Source: Acidobacteriota bacterium (lineage in GTDB: Bacteria > Acidobacteriota > Terriglobia > Terriglobales > Acidobacteriaceae). From it: DNA of 64,000 bases. The translations under genes and the position numbers were made by a program. Within the stretch, counting starts at the first letter, position 1; each line of letters starts with the position of its first letter. Under the pieces are notes generated by a model. That model saw only the letters and a list, made by a program, of their open reading frames with translations, did no database searches and was not told the origin of the DNA. Shown here one piece after another: positions 36,528 through 46,435 of this stretch. The stretch lies in contig JARLGI010000120.1 in assembly GCA_031296115.1 (NCBI GenBank), forward strand, positions 124,001-188,000, in the 5' to 3' direction.

Positions 36528-37844
36528 ATGAACCAAAACCACTCCGCTATCGTATCTATCGCTATGCAGCCCTCGGGACGCAGGTCGTGGACTCTCGTCT
36601 GGCTCTTGGCGTTTGTGGTTGTGCTGTTGCTGTTGTATGCCGCGACGGCACGCTCCGCCACACCTGACGAGGGAAGGGACCTCGCTCTGGTTGGCGCGAA
36701 GGTCTGTCCCACGCCGCGCGCTTTTCCCATCAAGAACGCCGCCATTCTCATACACGACGGCAAGATCGTGGCGGTCGGGCCGCGTGATGACGTCGAAATT
36801 CCCAAGCCCGCCTATGTTCTCGATTGTTCCGGCCGGATCATCACCGCCGGATTCTGGAACAGCCACGTGCACTTCACCGAGCCCGTGTGGAGCGGCGCGG
36901 CCGATGCTCCTGCTGCCAAGCTGGCAGAGCACATGCAGACTATGCTCACCAAGTGGGGCTTCACGACGGTGTTCGACATCGGATCCGACCCTAAGGATAC
37001 GTTCCCCTTGCGCAAACGCGTGGACAGTGGAGAGGTGCCAGGGCCCAATATCTGTACGACGGGCGTACCCATCTATCCTGAAAACGGCATTCCCGCGTAT
37101 GTTCCGCCCAAGTTTGTTAGCCTGCTAAAACCATTCGAGGCTGCTACGCCGGCCGACGCCACCAGGATCGCCAAGGTGGATTTAGCGATGGATGCCGACG
37201 GCATCAAGCTCTTCACCGGGGCAATCATGGGGCTGGGCAAAATCACGCCTATGCCCGTGGACGTCGTGCGGGCGGCGGTAGTGGTGGCGCATGCTGCTGG
37301 CAAGCCCGTGTTCGCGCATCCCTCCAACCACGTTGGCACCGACAATGCTTTGAACGGCGGAGTGGACATCCTGGCGCACACCATCCCAATCGAAGGGAGG
37401 TTCACTGACGACGAGCTGACGCAAATGAAGGCGCAGCACACCGCGCTCATTCCTACCCTGACACTGTGGCAGGTTGAGCTGGAAAGGGACAATGCTCCGG
37501 TCGCTGCCCAGCAGAAGTTTGTGCAGGCGGGCGTGGATGAACTAAAGACCTACTTCACCCAGGGTGGAACCATCCTTTTTGGCACCGATGTCGGCTATAC
37601 CCAGCATTACGACACCACCAGCGAATACGAATACATGCTGCGGGCGGGAATGAACTGGCGCGACGTTCTGACATCGCTGACCATAGCCCCCGCGAAGTTC
37701 TTCCGGGCAGGACACACCGGCGAGGTTGTTCCCGGCGCGGCCGGCGATCTGGTGGTGCTGGATGCCGACCCCGCTCTCGACATTCGCAATTACGCCAAGG
37801 TCGGCTACACGATTCGGGCAGGGAAAATCATTTACCAGAAGTAA
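36528..37844 (+). CDS. Amidohydrolase-family protein
   Basis: LDCSGRIITAGFWNSHVHF, KPVFAHPSNHVGTDNALNGGVDILAHT, ILFGTDVGYTQHYD. Confidence 0.92.
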   Translation: MNQNHSAIVSIAMQPSGRRSWTLVWLLAFVVVLLLLYAATARSATPDEGRDLALVGAKVCPTPRAFPIKNAAILIHDGKIVAVGPRDDVEIPKPAYVLDCSGRIITAGFWNSHVHFTEPVWSGAADAPAAKLAEHMQTMLTKWGFTTVFDIGSDPKDTFPLRKRVDSGEVPGPNICTTGVPIYPENGIPAYVPPKFVSLLKPFEAATPADATRIAKVDLAMDADGIKLFTGAIMGLGKITPMPVDVVRAAVVVAHAAGKPVFAHPSNHVGTDNALNGGVDILAHTIPIEGRFTDDELTQMKAQHTALIPTLTLWQVELERDNAPVAAQQKFVQAGVDELKTYFTQGGTILFGTDVGYTQHYDTTSEYEYMLRAGMNWRDVLTSLTIAPAKFFRAGHTGEVVPGAAGDLVVLDADPALDIRNYAKVGYTIRAGKIIYQK

Positions 37845-37867
37845 GCAGTCAGTATTCAGCATTTGCA

Positions 37868-37914
37868 TGTCATCCCGAGCGAGAACTTCAGTTCGAGTCG
37901 AGGGATCTGCTGTC
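37868..37914. repeat. REP-like palindromic element
   Basis: TGTCATCCCGAGCGAGAACTTCAGTTCGAGTCGAGGGATCTGCTGTC; shares both arms with 51494-51535. Confidence 0.7.
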
Positions 37915-37946
37915 TTGTTTTTGAATGAATTGCGGTGCCGGAACCC

Positions 37947-39398
37947 CTATCCCCCGCCTTTGACTTTCTCCCTCTCCTTCGCCGCATCCAGCGGCCGCAC
38001 CGGCTCGGTCATGCGCGCGGGATCGAGAATCTCGTTAATCTGCTCCTCGCTCAAATATCCCTTCGAGCGGGCGATCTCGATGATGGACTTGCCGGTCGCG
38101 ACCGACTCCTTGGCAATCTCTGCCGCCTTCGCGTAGCCGATGTAAGGATTCAGCGCCGTGGCTAGTGACACCGTGCTCTGCACATAGAATTGCGTGCGCT
38201 GCTCGTTCACCGTGATGTCCTTGATGCAGAATTCGGTCAGCCGCCGCAGCATGTTCGTCATGATGGTGATGGAGGTCAGCACGCTGTACGCCATGCTCGG
38301 CATCATGACGTTGAGCTCGAGCTGCCCGGCCTGCACCGCCAGCGCGACCGTCGTGTCATAGCCGACCACCTGGAACGAAACCATCGCCGCCAGCTCCGCC
38401 ATCACGGGATTGATTTTGCCCGGCATGATCGACGAGCCCGGTTGCAGCGCCGGCAGATTGATCTCCGCCAGCCCAGTGTTCGGTCCCGACGATAGCAGCC
38501 GCAGGTCGTTGGAGATGCGAATGACCTCCAGCGCCAGGTTGCGCAGTGCCGAGCTGACCGACGACATCGCCAGGTTCGACTGCATGGTGTAGCGCATGTC
38601 GTCCACCGGCGCCAGCTTTTGTCCCGAGATACGCGCCAGGTGGGCAACAACTTTTTCGCGATAGTCAGGATGCGTGTTGATGCCTGTGCCGACCGCCGAG
38701 CCGCCGAGGCCAATCTCGCGCAGCAACTCCGATTGCTGCTGGATCGCTGTCTTGGCGCGCTTGATGGCGCCCGCATAGGCGCTAAACTCTTGGCCCAGAC
38801 GCATGGGCACGGCGTCCATCATGTGCGTACGGCCGGACTTCAGCACGTGGTGAAACTCCTTGCCCTTGGCATCGAGCGCGGCAATGAAGCCGTCGAGCAC
38901 GGAATACAGCTTTTCCAACTCGAGCAGCGCGGCCAGCCGCATGGCGGTGGGGAAGACGTCGTTGGTGGATTGCCCGTAGTTGACGTGGTCATTGGGATGA
39001 ACGTGCTTGTACTCGCCCAGGGCGCCGCCCAGCAGCTCCGACGCGCGGTTGGCGATTACCTCGTTGCTGTTCATGTGGAAGCTGACGCCCGCGCCCGCCT
39101 GGAAGACGTCCACCACGAAGTGCTCGTCCCACTTGCCCTGCTGAACTTCCTTAGCGGCTTCGATGATGGCGTTGGCGGTCTTCTCATCCACTAGGCCGAG
39201 TTCGCGATTGGCGAGGGCCGCGGCCTCCTTCACCATCGCGATTGCGCGGATGAGCGAAGGGTGCGCACGCAGTCCGCTGATGGGATAGTTCTCAACCGCG
39301 CGCGCGGTCTGCACGCCGTAGTAGGCGTCGGCCGGAACTTCCTTGTGGCCGAGAGAATCTTTTTCGGTGCGAGTGCGAGTCTTTGCAGCGACGGACAT
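37947..39398 (-). CDS. aspA: Aspartate ammonia-lyase (class II fumarase/aspartase superfamily)
   Basis: DSLGHKEVPADAYYGVQTARAVENYPISG; NDHVNYGQSTNDVFPTAMRLA; signature GSSIMPGKINPV. Confidence 0.87.
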   Translation of the reverse strand: MSVAAKTRTRTEKDSLGHKEVPADAYYGVQTARAVENYPISGLRAHPSLIRAIAMVKEAAALANRELGLVDEKTANAIIEAAKEVQQGKWDEHFVVDVFQAGAGVSFHMNSNEVIANRASELLGGALGEYKHVHPNDHVNYGQSTNDVFPTAMRLAALLELEKLYSVLDGFIAALDAKGKEFHHVLKSGRTHMMDAVPMRLGQEFSAYAGAIKRAKTAIQQQSELLREIGLGGSAVGTGINTHPDYREKVVAHLARISGQKLAPVDDMRYTMQSNLAMSSVSSALRNLALEVIRISNDLRLLSSGPNTGLAEINLPALQPGSSIMPGKINPVMAELAAMVSFQVVGYDTTVALAVQAGQLELNVMMPSMAYSVLTSITIMTNMLRRLTEFCIKDITVNEQRTQFYVQSTVSLATALNPYIGYAKAAEIAKESVATGKSIIEIARSKGYLSEEQINEILDPARMTEPVRPLDAAKEREKVKGGG

Positions 39399-39460
39399 TG
39401 GGCGCTTCCTCCATCACGGAGATGACTGTATGCACATACGTCGCAACCAGCGGCTGCCCG

Positions 39461-40972
39461 CTATGCAATCTCCACCAGCTCCGCAATCCTGGCCTGCCAC
39501 TCCTCGGGCCCGAGCTCGTGTACCGAGTTGCCGTTCACGTCCACCGCGACGGTGACCGGCATGTCCTTCACCTCGAGCTCGTAGATAGCCTCCATGCCGA
39601 GATCGTGGAACGCCACGACGCGGGACTTCTTGATGGCCTTCGACACCAGGTAAGCGGCACCGCCCACGGCCATCAGGTAAACCGCCCGGTGATCGCGGAT
39701 GGCCTCGATCGCCGCTGGACCGCGCTCGGACTTGCCCACCATGCCCAGCAGGTTGGTCTCTTTCAGCATCTGGCGAGTGAACTTGTCCATACGGGTAGCG
39801 GTCGTCGGACCTGCCGGACCGACAACTTCATCTCGAACTGGGTCAACAGGCCCCACGTAGTAGATAAAGCGATTGTTGAAGTCGACGGGAAGCGACTCAC
39901 CCTTGCTCAGCTTCTCGGTCATGCGCTTGTGCGCGGCATCACGACCAGTCAGCAGCTTGCCGCTGAGCAGCAGCACCTCGCCGACATTCCAGGTCACGAC
40001 CTCCTTGCGCGTGACGGTGTCCAGGTTCACGCGGCGCGCGCCGACGGGATCGTAAGTCAGCGACGGCCACTCGTCGAGCGACGGCGGTTCCAGCGCGACT
40101 GGCCCCGAGCCATCGAGCACAAAATGCGCATGACGCGTGGCGGCGCAGTTGGGAATCATTGCAATCGGCAGGTTGGCGGCGTGCGTTGGATAGTCCTTCA
40201 CCTTCACGTCGAGCACCGTGGTCAGCCCGCCCAGTCCCTGCGCGCCGATGCCCAGCGCGTTGATCTTCTTGTAGAGCTCCAACCGCAGTTCCTCGGCGCG
40301 GTTCTTCGGCCCGCGCGCGGCCAACTCCTGAATGTCAATCGGCTCCATCAGCGATTCCTTGGCCAGCAGCATGGCCTTCTCCGCCGTGCCGCCGATGCCG
40401 ATGCCGATCATCCCCGGCGGACACCAACCCGCGCCCATCGTGGGCACGGTCTTCAGCACCCAATCCACGATGGAGTCCGACGGATTGAGCATGGTGAACT
40501 TCGTCTTCGCCTCCGAGCCTCCGCCCTTAGCCGCCACGATGACCTCGACCTTGTCGCCGGGCACCAGCGTCATATTGACTACAGCCGGCGTGTTGTCGCC
40601 GGTGTTCTTGCGCGCGCCAGCCGGATCGCTGAGGATGCTGGCGCGCAGCTTGTTGTCCTCGTGCAAGTAAGCGTGGCGCACGCCTTCGTTCACCATGTCC
40701 TCGACCGACATGGTCGCGTCCCATTGCACCTTCATGCCGACCTTCAGAAAGACGGTGACGATGCCGGTGTCCTGGCAGATGGGGCGGTGACCTTCGGCGC
40801 ACATGCGCGAGTTGATAAGGATTTGCGCGATGGCGTCCTTGGCGGCGGGTGACTGTTCTTTTTCGTAGGCTCGCGCCAGGCTCTGGATGAAGTCAACCGG
40901 ATGGTAATAGGAGATATATTGCAGCGCGTCGGCGACGCTTTGGATAAGGTCGTCCTGCTTGATGATGGTCAT
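39461..40972 (-). CDS. Class I (Fe-S) fumarate hydratase, fused alpha and beta parts
   Basis: MCAEGHRPICQDTGIVTVFLKVG; GIGGTAEKAMLLAKESL; IYYVGPVDPVRDEVVGPAGPTTATRMDKFT. Confidence 0.93.
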   Translation of the reverse strand: MTIIKQDDLIQSVADALQYISYYHPVDFIQSLARAYEKEQSPAAKDAIAQILINSRMCAEGHRPICQDTGIVTVFLKVGMKVQWDATMSVEDMVNEGVRHAYLHEDNKLRASILSDPAGARKNTGDNTPAVVNMTLVPGDKVEVIVAAKGGGSEAKTKFTMLNPSDSIVDWVLKTVPTMGAGWCPPGMIGIGIGGTAEKAMLLAKESLMEPIDIQELAARGPKNRAEELRLELYKKINALGIGAQGLGGLTTVLDVKVKDYPTHAANLPIAMIPNCAATRHAHFVLDGSGPVALEPPSLDEWPSLTYDPVGARRVNLDTVTRKEVVTWNVGEVLLLSGKLLTGRDAAHKRMTEKLSKGESLPVDFNNRFIYYVGPVDPVRDEVVGPAGPTTATRMDKFTRQMLKETNLLGMVGKSERGPAAIEAIRDHRAVYLMAVGGAAYLVSKAIKKSRVVAFHDLGMEAIYELEVKDMPVTVAVDVNGNSVHELGPEEWQARIAELVEIA

Positions 40973-41255
40973 TGTGGCCTCGTAAGAGTGAGTAGGGAGT
41001 ATGAAAGCCTAAACGTTTATTATAGGAACCCGCGGGCAGGAGACATAGAGAATTCAAGGCCACGAAGAATCTCAGCCAGCGCTCAAACCACGCGAAGCCG
41101 CTTTCTGGTCCCCGGGCGATACACAGTATCCGAATGCTTAGAGTCGCAAAGACGTGCCAGAACATGCGCGAACTGCTCGACAAGATGCCGGAGACGTGCG
41201 GCAGAACTCCGATTGAATCGCCACCGCGCCCGACGCCGCAACAGTCGGGGGCGGC

Positions 41256-41447
41256 CTACTTTTCTACGGCGTCCCCAACGATCCGCGCGGCTTGGTCAGC
41301 GTCCTCGCCGGCAAGCTCTCTGTCGAGAGCTGCCTGTTTCCGCTTGGCATGGGACACCGGGTTTGCTTTGCCGGTGAGCGTGTGACACCTTTCTCCGGGC
41401 TTAGCACCACAAACGGGGCATGCGAAGTCGATGGCGTTCATGCCCAC
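41256..41447 (-). CDS. Small zinc-ribbon-like protein
   Basis: MGMNAIDFACPVCGAKPGERCHTLTGKANPVSHAKRKQAALDREL; CPxC...CH motif. Confidence 0.7.
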   Translation of the reverse strand: MGMNAIDFACPVCGAKPGERCHTLTGKANPVSHAKRKQAALDRELAGEDADQAARIVGDAVEK

Positions 41448-41640
41448 AGTTTACGCCGTTTCCCCGTCGTTCCGGAGCGGCAAATTCAAACTGAGTTACT
41501 ATCCGACCCCACCAGGCCGGGTTTCTGCATCGAAAGTGGTATGCGCGGACTCCGCAACTGGGTGCCCCACCAACCTTCTTTTGGTTGAGTGGGCGTTTTG
41601 TCTGGTGCCCTGGGTTCGCGTGCAAGAGACGGACGCGAAC

Positions 41641-41750
41641 CCCCAGCTGGTGAAGGAACCCGGAGGCTGGAAGTGGAGCAGTTTTCGGCATCATGCTTTG
41701 CGGGAGAATGGAGTGGTGGAGATTGAGTCTGAGTGGACGGGTGCGGGCCA
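41641..41750 (+). mobile_element. Relic of a REP-associated tyrosine transposase (Y1_Tnp/RAYT) C-terminus
   Basis: In-frame LVKEPGGWKWSSFRHHALRENGVVEIESEWTG, the hallmark WKWSSFRHY...VEIESEW tail. Confidence 0.7.
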
Positions 41751-41835
41751 CTTCCGCGATACCTTTTCCGGACTCGATCTCGCGCATGGCGGCGATCTTC
41801 AATTCACGGGAATACTGTTGTGGGGGCACCAGCAT
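41740..41835 (-). mobile_element. Relic of an IS3-type transposase OrfA N-terminus
   Basis: MLVPPQQYSRELKIAAMREIESGKGIAEVAR, typical start of an HTH transposase, followed by unrelated sequence. Confidence 0.6.
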
Positions 41836-41983
41836 AACTCCCCTCCATTCCATGTAGCTGGCCCCTTAATTTGGTGTCTCATTGTTGGGGTGCACTCCAG
41901 TCAATGAGAATCCCCTACATATGCGAGTCAAGGGATTGTTAGTTGCTAACTGCTAATTGCTAGTTGCCAGTTGCCAGTTGCTC

Positions 41984-42580
41984 CTACACCATCTTCCCGT
42001 ACATCGAGGCGTAGTTCAGCCCGATCTCGCCGCAGGAGCCCTGCTCGCAGGAGTACACGATGCAGGAGTTGAACGGCCGCGAGTAGACATGCAGGCTGAC
42101 GGCGCGCTGGTTCCATTCGCGCAAATTGCGGACGTCGTGTACCGGATTCAGCGGATCGACCGCAACCGGCCGGGCGGAGGTGATTTCAACCAAATCGGTG
42201 GGCACGATGTTGCAGCGGCGGGCGGCGAGGTCTTCGCTAATCACGCGGTAATTCTGCACCGCCAGCCGGCCGATGGGAGCGGCCATCCAGCAGTTCTGGT
42301 CTTTGTGATTGTGGATCGAGCTGCCCATACCCACTTCCCAGCAGATGGCCAACAGTTCATACAGCTCGGTTTTGTCGATAAGGTTGCGGGTGTAATGCTG
42401 GTGGTTCCAGAACAAATAGGGCTGCAGCGACTCACTATCTACCGGGTTGGCCGTCAGATAACGCAGGGTGCCGGAGATTCCGATGAAGTCGTCTTCGCTG
42501 AGCTTGCGCAAGCCCCTGACAAGCTTCTCGATCGGCACTGGAGCGATTGCTTCGGACTGCGATGACACGACGGTGGCCAT
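41984..42580 (-). CDS. Cysteine dioxygenase-family cupin
   Basis: MGSSIHNHKDQNCWMAAPIGRLAVQNY; cupin His motif plus C-terminal cupin strand HVYSRPFNSCIVY. Confidence 0.82.
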   Translation of the reverse strand: MATVVSSQSEAIAPVPIEKLVRGLRKLSEDDFIGISGTLRYLTANPVDSESLQPYLFWNHQHYTRNLIDKTELYELLAICWEVGMGSSIHNHKDQNCWMAAPIGRLAVQNYRVISEDLAARRCNIVPTDLVEITSARPVAVDPLNPVHDVRNLREWNQRAVSLHVYSRPFNSCIVYSCEQGSCGEIGLNYASMYGKMV

Positions 42581-42771
42581 GATGTCCTCCTACTGGGACG
42601 AGCTTCCTATTCTAACCTCACTTCTGGGCGTTCCGGGTTTCCCCGCGAATTGCAAACTTTTTGTGTCCAGGCTGGAAAACAGCAGTCCATTGCGCCACCA
42701 AGCTGCGCCAAGCATATAATGAGCGCAGAAATACCAGTACGGGGTTCAGCGCTCGGCATTTGGAGTTTCCC

Positions 42772-43935
42772 ATGAAGTCACGCGCTCTCGCTTCCGCGAT
42801 CGCAATCCTGCTGAGTGCCAGTCTGGCTCTGCCTTCTTTCGCACAATCAACCTCACAGAGTCAGGCGCCGGCCGACCCACCTGACCAAAGCCAGTCGCTG
42901 CCCAACGCCACGCAGAATGTGGCGACGCCCGCTGACTCGGTCGCCGACACCTCGCCCACAGCATCCGCGCCCAAGGAAACCCATAACAAGGACAAGAACG
43001 ATATCGACAATATCGGCGACCGCAAGGTCGGCTCGGGAGGCAAGAGCCTGGGCGACTGGTACTCGCTGGACACCGACATCAAGATGGGCAAGCAGTACGC
43101 CATGATGGTGGAACAGAGCGCCAAGATGGTGAAGGACCCCGTCATCGTGGAGTACGTGAACCGTATCGGGCAGAACCTGGTGCGCAACTCCGATGCCAAG
43201 GTCCCATTCACCATCAAAGTCGTGGACTCCGACGACATCAACGCGTTTGCCTTGCCGGGCGGTTTCTTCTACGTCAACAGCGGGCTGGTTCTGGCCGCGG
43301 ATGACGAGGCCGAGCTGGCGGGTGTGATGGCGCACGAGATCGCCCACGTTGCGGCGCGCCACGCCACCCGCGAAATGACCCGCGCTAACTACGCCAACCT
43401 GGCGACCATCCCGCTGATTTTTGTGGGAAACTGGGGCATCTACGAGGCGGCCAGCATGGCGTTGAACCTTGCGTTGCCGCTGACCTTCATGAAGTTCTCC
43501 CGCGGTTTCGAAGCTGAGGCTGATTATCTTGGGCTGCAGTACATGTACAAGGCAGGCTACGATCCACAGGCGTTCATCTCGTTCTTCGAGAAGATCCAGG
43601 CGCAGGAAAAGAAGAAGCCGGGAACGCTGGCCAGGGCGTTCGCCTCGCATCCGCCAACGCCAGACCGCATTCTGAAGAGTCAGGAAGAGATTCGCAGCGT
43701 TCTGCCGCCGCGTCCTGAATACATCGTGAACACCTCGGAGTTCAACGATGTGAAGGCCCGGTTGGCGACGCTGGAAAACCGCAAGAAAGTTATCGACAAG
43801 CAGGACGTCGACAAACCTTCGCTGCGGAAGACGCAGACCGCGGACAGCACTCCAGGCCAGCCGAAGGATCAGCAAGGCGACGAGCCGCCTACGCTGTCAC
43901 GGCGCGACGATTACGTAGCGGGTTCCGGGCGCTAA
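42772..43935 (+). CDS. M48-family metalloprotease
   Basis: Signal peptide; AFALPGGFFYVNSGLVLAADDEAELAGVMAHEIAHVAARHATRE (HEIAH), FEAEADYLGLQYMYKAGYDP. Confidence 0.94.
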   Translation: MKSRALASAIAILLSASLALPSFAQSTSQSQAPADPPDQSQSLPNATQNVATPADSVADTSPTASAPKETHNKDKNDIDNIGDRKVGSGGKSLGDWYSLDTDIKMGKQYAMMVEQSAKMVKDPVIVEYVNRIGQNLVRNSDAKVPFTIKVVDSDDINAFALPGGFFYVNSGLVLAADDEAELAGVMAHEIAHVAARHATREMTRANYANLATIPLIFVGNWGIYEAASMALNLALPLTFMKFSRGFEAEADYLGLQYMYKAGYDPQAFISFFEKIQAQEKKKPGTLARAFASHPPTPDRILKSQEEIRSVLPPRPEYIVNTSEFNDVKARLATLENRKKVIDKQDVDKPSLRKTQTADSTPGQPKDQQGDEPPTLSRRDDYVAGSGR

Positions 43936-44026
43936 CAGGATTCTCCGCAATTCCCCAACCGGCGGCTGCGGCTGCCGGAATTTCTCGCGGCTCGCGTCCG
44001 CGGCCATAGCTTGCACTTCGCGTCAA

Positions 44027-44332
44027 TCACACCGAGTTAACATCGAACAGCGGGTTCCACGAAGCCCAGGTCTGGCTGTCGACGACCAGCAGTTGTCCTT
44101 GCAACCCGACATAAGCCCAGAGCTGCTTTTGCAGCTGCGGTGCGGTGAAACTTCTCCTCACCGCCCAAACCGAGTCTTGGACGCGCTTGGCGCCCATTGC
44201 CGTCAACGCGTCCCAGAGGTTCTTGTTCTGGTCCGACTTCGCGAGATTGTAGGCAACGAAATAAACCGCCGTGGACTGTGCCTCCAGAAACAGCCCGCAA
44301 AGCTTCCACCTCTCTATCGGCAATGGCCACAT
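44027..44332 (-). CDS. Cas2/SinR-like small protein (solo, ferredoxin-like fold predicted)
   Basis: AVYFVAYNLAKSDQNKNLWDALTAMGAKRVQDSVWAVRRSFTAPQLQKQLWAYVGLQGQLLVVDSQTWASWN follows the YDLxKxxQNYxxLxxAL..GA.R...S.W.V pattern. Confidence 0.55.
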   Translation of the reverse strand: MWPLPIERWKLCGLFLEAQSTAVYFVAYNLAKSDQNKNLWDALTAMGAKRVQDSVWAVRRSFTAPQLQKQLWAYVGLQGQLLVVDSQTWASWNPLFDVNSV

Positions 44333-44395
44333 TTTACTTAAGTCACCGGCTTGCCCGCGGCACGGGTTCGGAGTTAGTATTCCGCTGAAAAGGGG

Positions 44396-45124
44396 GTGAG
44401 CGTAATGCGCAGAGTAGCATTACTGAGTGTCATCGCCCTGCTTGGCATCACCGCCGGTCATTCTTCTGCCCCCATGGCAGATTGGGCTATCAACGCGACC
44501 GCGATTGAAGCCTGCAGCTGTCCACATTTCTGCATGTGCTATTTCAATCCGCATCCGGCGGCGCATCACGAGCACGGCAAAACCGAACACTACTGCAAGT
44601 TCAACAACGCCTACAAAGTCAACCAAGGCCATTACGGCGGCACGAACCTTGCTGGCGCCAAGTTCTGGATCACGGGCGACTTGGGTCCCGACTTCTCCCA
44701 GGGCCAGATGGAGTGGGCCTTGGTTACGTTCGATAGAGGCACAACCACGGAACAACGCCAGGCGCTGGGCGAGGTCCTGGGGCACGTCTTTCCGGTGAAG
44801 TGGAAATCGTTCCGGACTGCCGAAGGCGACATCGATACCTGGACCTTCGACAAGGATCAGGCGCATGCGACGCTGAATGGCGGCAAGACCGCCGAGGTCA
44901 AGCTCAAGCGCTTTCAGGGCATGACGAATGAGCCTGCGGTGCTCAAGAACGTCAAGTACTGGGGCACGCCGCGCAACGACGGCTTCGTTATGATGCCGAA
45001 TGAAATCGAGGCGTATCGGGAAGGCGCGGACGCCTTCGAGTTCAAGGGCACGAACGGGTTCATGCTGACCTTCGACATGACATCGAAGGACGTTCCTGCC
45101 AAGGAACCTTCCATGAGCTACTGA
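44396..45124 (+). CDS. DUF1326-domain protein
   Basis: ATAIEACSCPHFCMCYFNPHPAAHHEHG, CSC-x3-C-x-C pattern typical of DUF1326; start GTG 44396 or ATG 44405. Confidence 0.85.
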   Translation: MSVMRRVALLSVIALLGITAGHSSAPMADWAINATAIEACSCPHFCMCYFNPHPAAHHEHGKTEHYCKFNNAYKVNQGHYGGTNLAGAKFWITGDLGPDFSQGQMEWALVTFDRGTTTEQRQALGEVLGHVFPVKWKSFRTAEGDIDTWTFDKDQAHATLNGGKTAEVKLKRFQGMTNEPAVLKNVKYWGTPRNDGFVMMPNEIEAYREGADAFEFKGTNGFMLTFDMTSKDVPAKEPSMSY

Positions 45125-45355
45125 GAAGCCGCTCTCCTTCTTCATGATTCAATGCGTCGGGTTCTTCCGGCGCATTGTTTTTTGGGGTGTAAAACGCGAC
45201 CAGATTGCGCGCAGCCGTGTAACTGTCAGAGAGATCTCAGTGCCGTCTCCTAAGCGCCAAAAAAGCAAAAGAGGTCTTATCGTGCCCCCAAAGACGATTA
45301 CGACCGTAAAAGAAAGTTGTTCACGAGCACGCTCTGGATCCGCAGTACAAGGTCT

Positions 45356-46435
45356 TCAGCTCCAGCGGAACCAGCGCAGCGCCAGCACGAAGCACAGCAC
45401 GCCCCAAAGCGCCAGAACGCCAATGCGGGCGAACTGGGAACTCAAGGGAGCGCCCTGCAGGATGATCGCCCGTAGCGCGTCGTTGAGCGCGGTCAACGGC
45501 AGCGCGCGGATCGCCGGCTGCACCATCTCCGGGAAGCGTTCATAGGAGAAGAACACGCCCGAGAAGATCCACATCGGCATCATCACCAGGTTGATGAGTC
45601 CGCTGACGCTCTCGATCTTCTGTGCGCGGCATGCGGTCAGCAGCCCAATCGCGCCGAACGAGACGGCCCCGAGCGTGCCGATGAGCAAGATGGCCAGCAA
45701 CGAGCCTTCCACCCGTAGATGGAAGACAAGCGCACCGAAGCCCAGCAGCAGCGCGACCTCAATCACCATCAGCACCAGGCGGCTGCTCATCAGGGCGAGC
45801 AGGAAATCGCTGCGCCGCATGGGGGTCGCGATGAGCCGCTTGAGCAGCTTGCGTTGGCGCATGTCCACGGTGGCGAAACCGATGCCCCACATGCCGGAGT
45901 TCATCAGGTTCATGCCGATCAGGCCGGGAATAAGGAAATCGATGTAACGCGCGCCCGGTTCGCTGGCGGCGGTTGCGACCGTGTTGATGGGATTCTTGCG
46001 GCCCGCCGCAGACTGCAGTGCGTCATCTACCTGGCTCCGCGCCAGCACGCTCTCCGGTCGCGCCGGATCGTAGCGATAGTGAACGCCCTGGTCATCCATG
46101 CTGACAACCAGCGCGTACTTTCCCAGGCGAAACTGGTCGAGCGTCGTGCGCTCACCCAGCACATCAGCGCGAATCGCGCCGTGTTCCGGCGATTGCCGCA
46201 AAAGGGCGACTAACTTCTGTGAGTTGGGGCCCTCGACGATAACGACTGACGCGATGTCAGCCGGCTTGTCGCGGAACGCGATGCCCAGTCCAAGCGCCAG
46301 CAGGAGCGGAAAGCCAAAGACCCAGAAAATGACCTCGGGCTCGCGCTGTAGCTCCTTCATGCGGGCCAGCAACAGATGCCAATATCCGGCCCAGCGTCCA
46401 TTGGTTCGTCGCGCTTGCTGTGCGGTATCGGCCAC
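45356..46435 (-). CDS. ABC-2 type transporter permease
   Basis: ABC-2 membrane topology; GTG at 46435 overlaps the ATPase stop (TAGTG). Confidence 0.88.
   Translation of the reverse strand: MADTAQQARRTNGRWAGYWHLLLARMKELQREPEVIFWVFGFPLLLALGLGIAFRDKPADIASVVIVEGPNSQKLVALLRQSPEHGAIRADVLGERTTLDQFRLGKYALVVSMDDQGVHYRYDPARPESVLARSQVDDALQSAAGRKNPINTVATAASEPGARYIDFLIPGLIGMNLMNSGMWGIGFATVDMRQRKLLKRLIATPMRRSDFLLALMSSRLVLMVIEVALLLGFGALVFHLRVEGSLLAILLIGTLGAVSFGAIGLLTACRAQKIESVSGLINLVMMPMWIFSGVFFSYERFPEMVQPAIRALPLTALNDALRAIILQGAPLSSQFARIGVLALWGVLCFVLALRWFRWS

Noticed and set aside
39383-40852. 489-aa plus-strand ORF opposite fumarase
   Set aside because: Antisense of a clear class I fumarase; low-complexity His/Arg/Leu composition.
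41938-41980. Low-complexity AGTTGCTAACTGCTAATTGCTAGTTGCCAGTTGCC tract (similar tracts near 50110 and 50285)
   Set aside because: Short degenerate microrepeats; not CRISPR and too simple to interpret here.
42853-43875. 340-aa minus-strand ORF opposite the M48 protease
   Set aside because: Antisense shadow of a well-supported gene.
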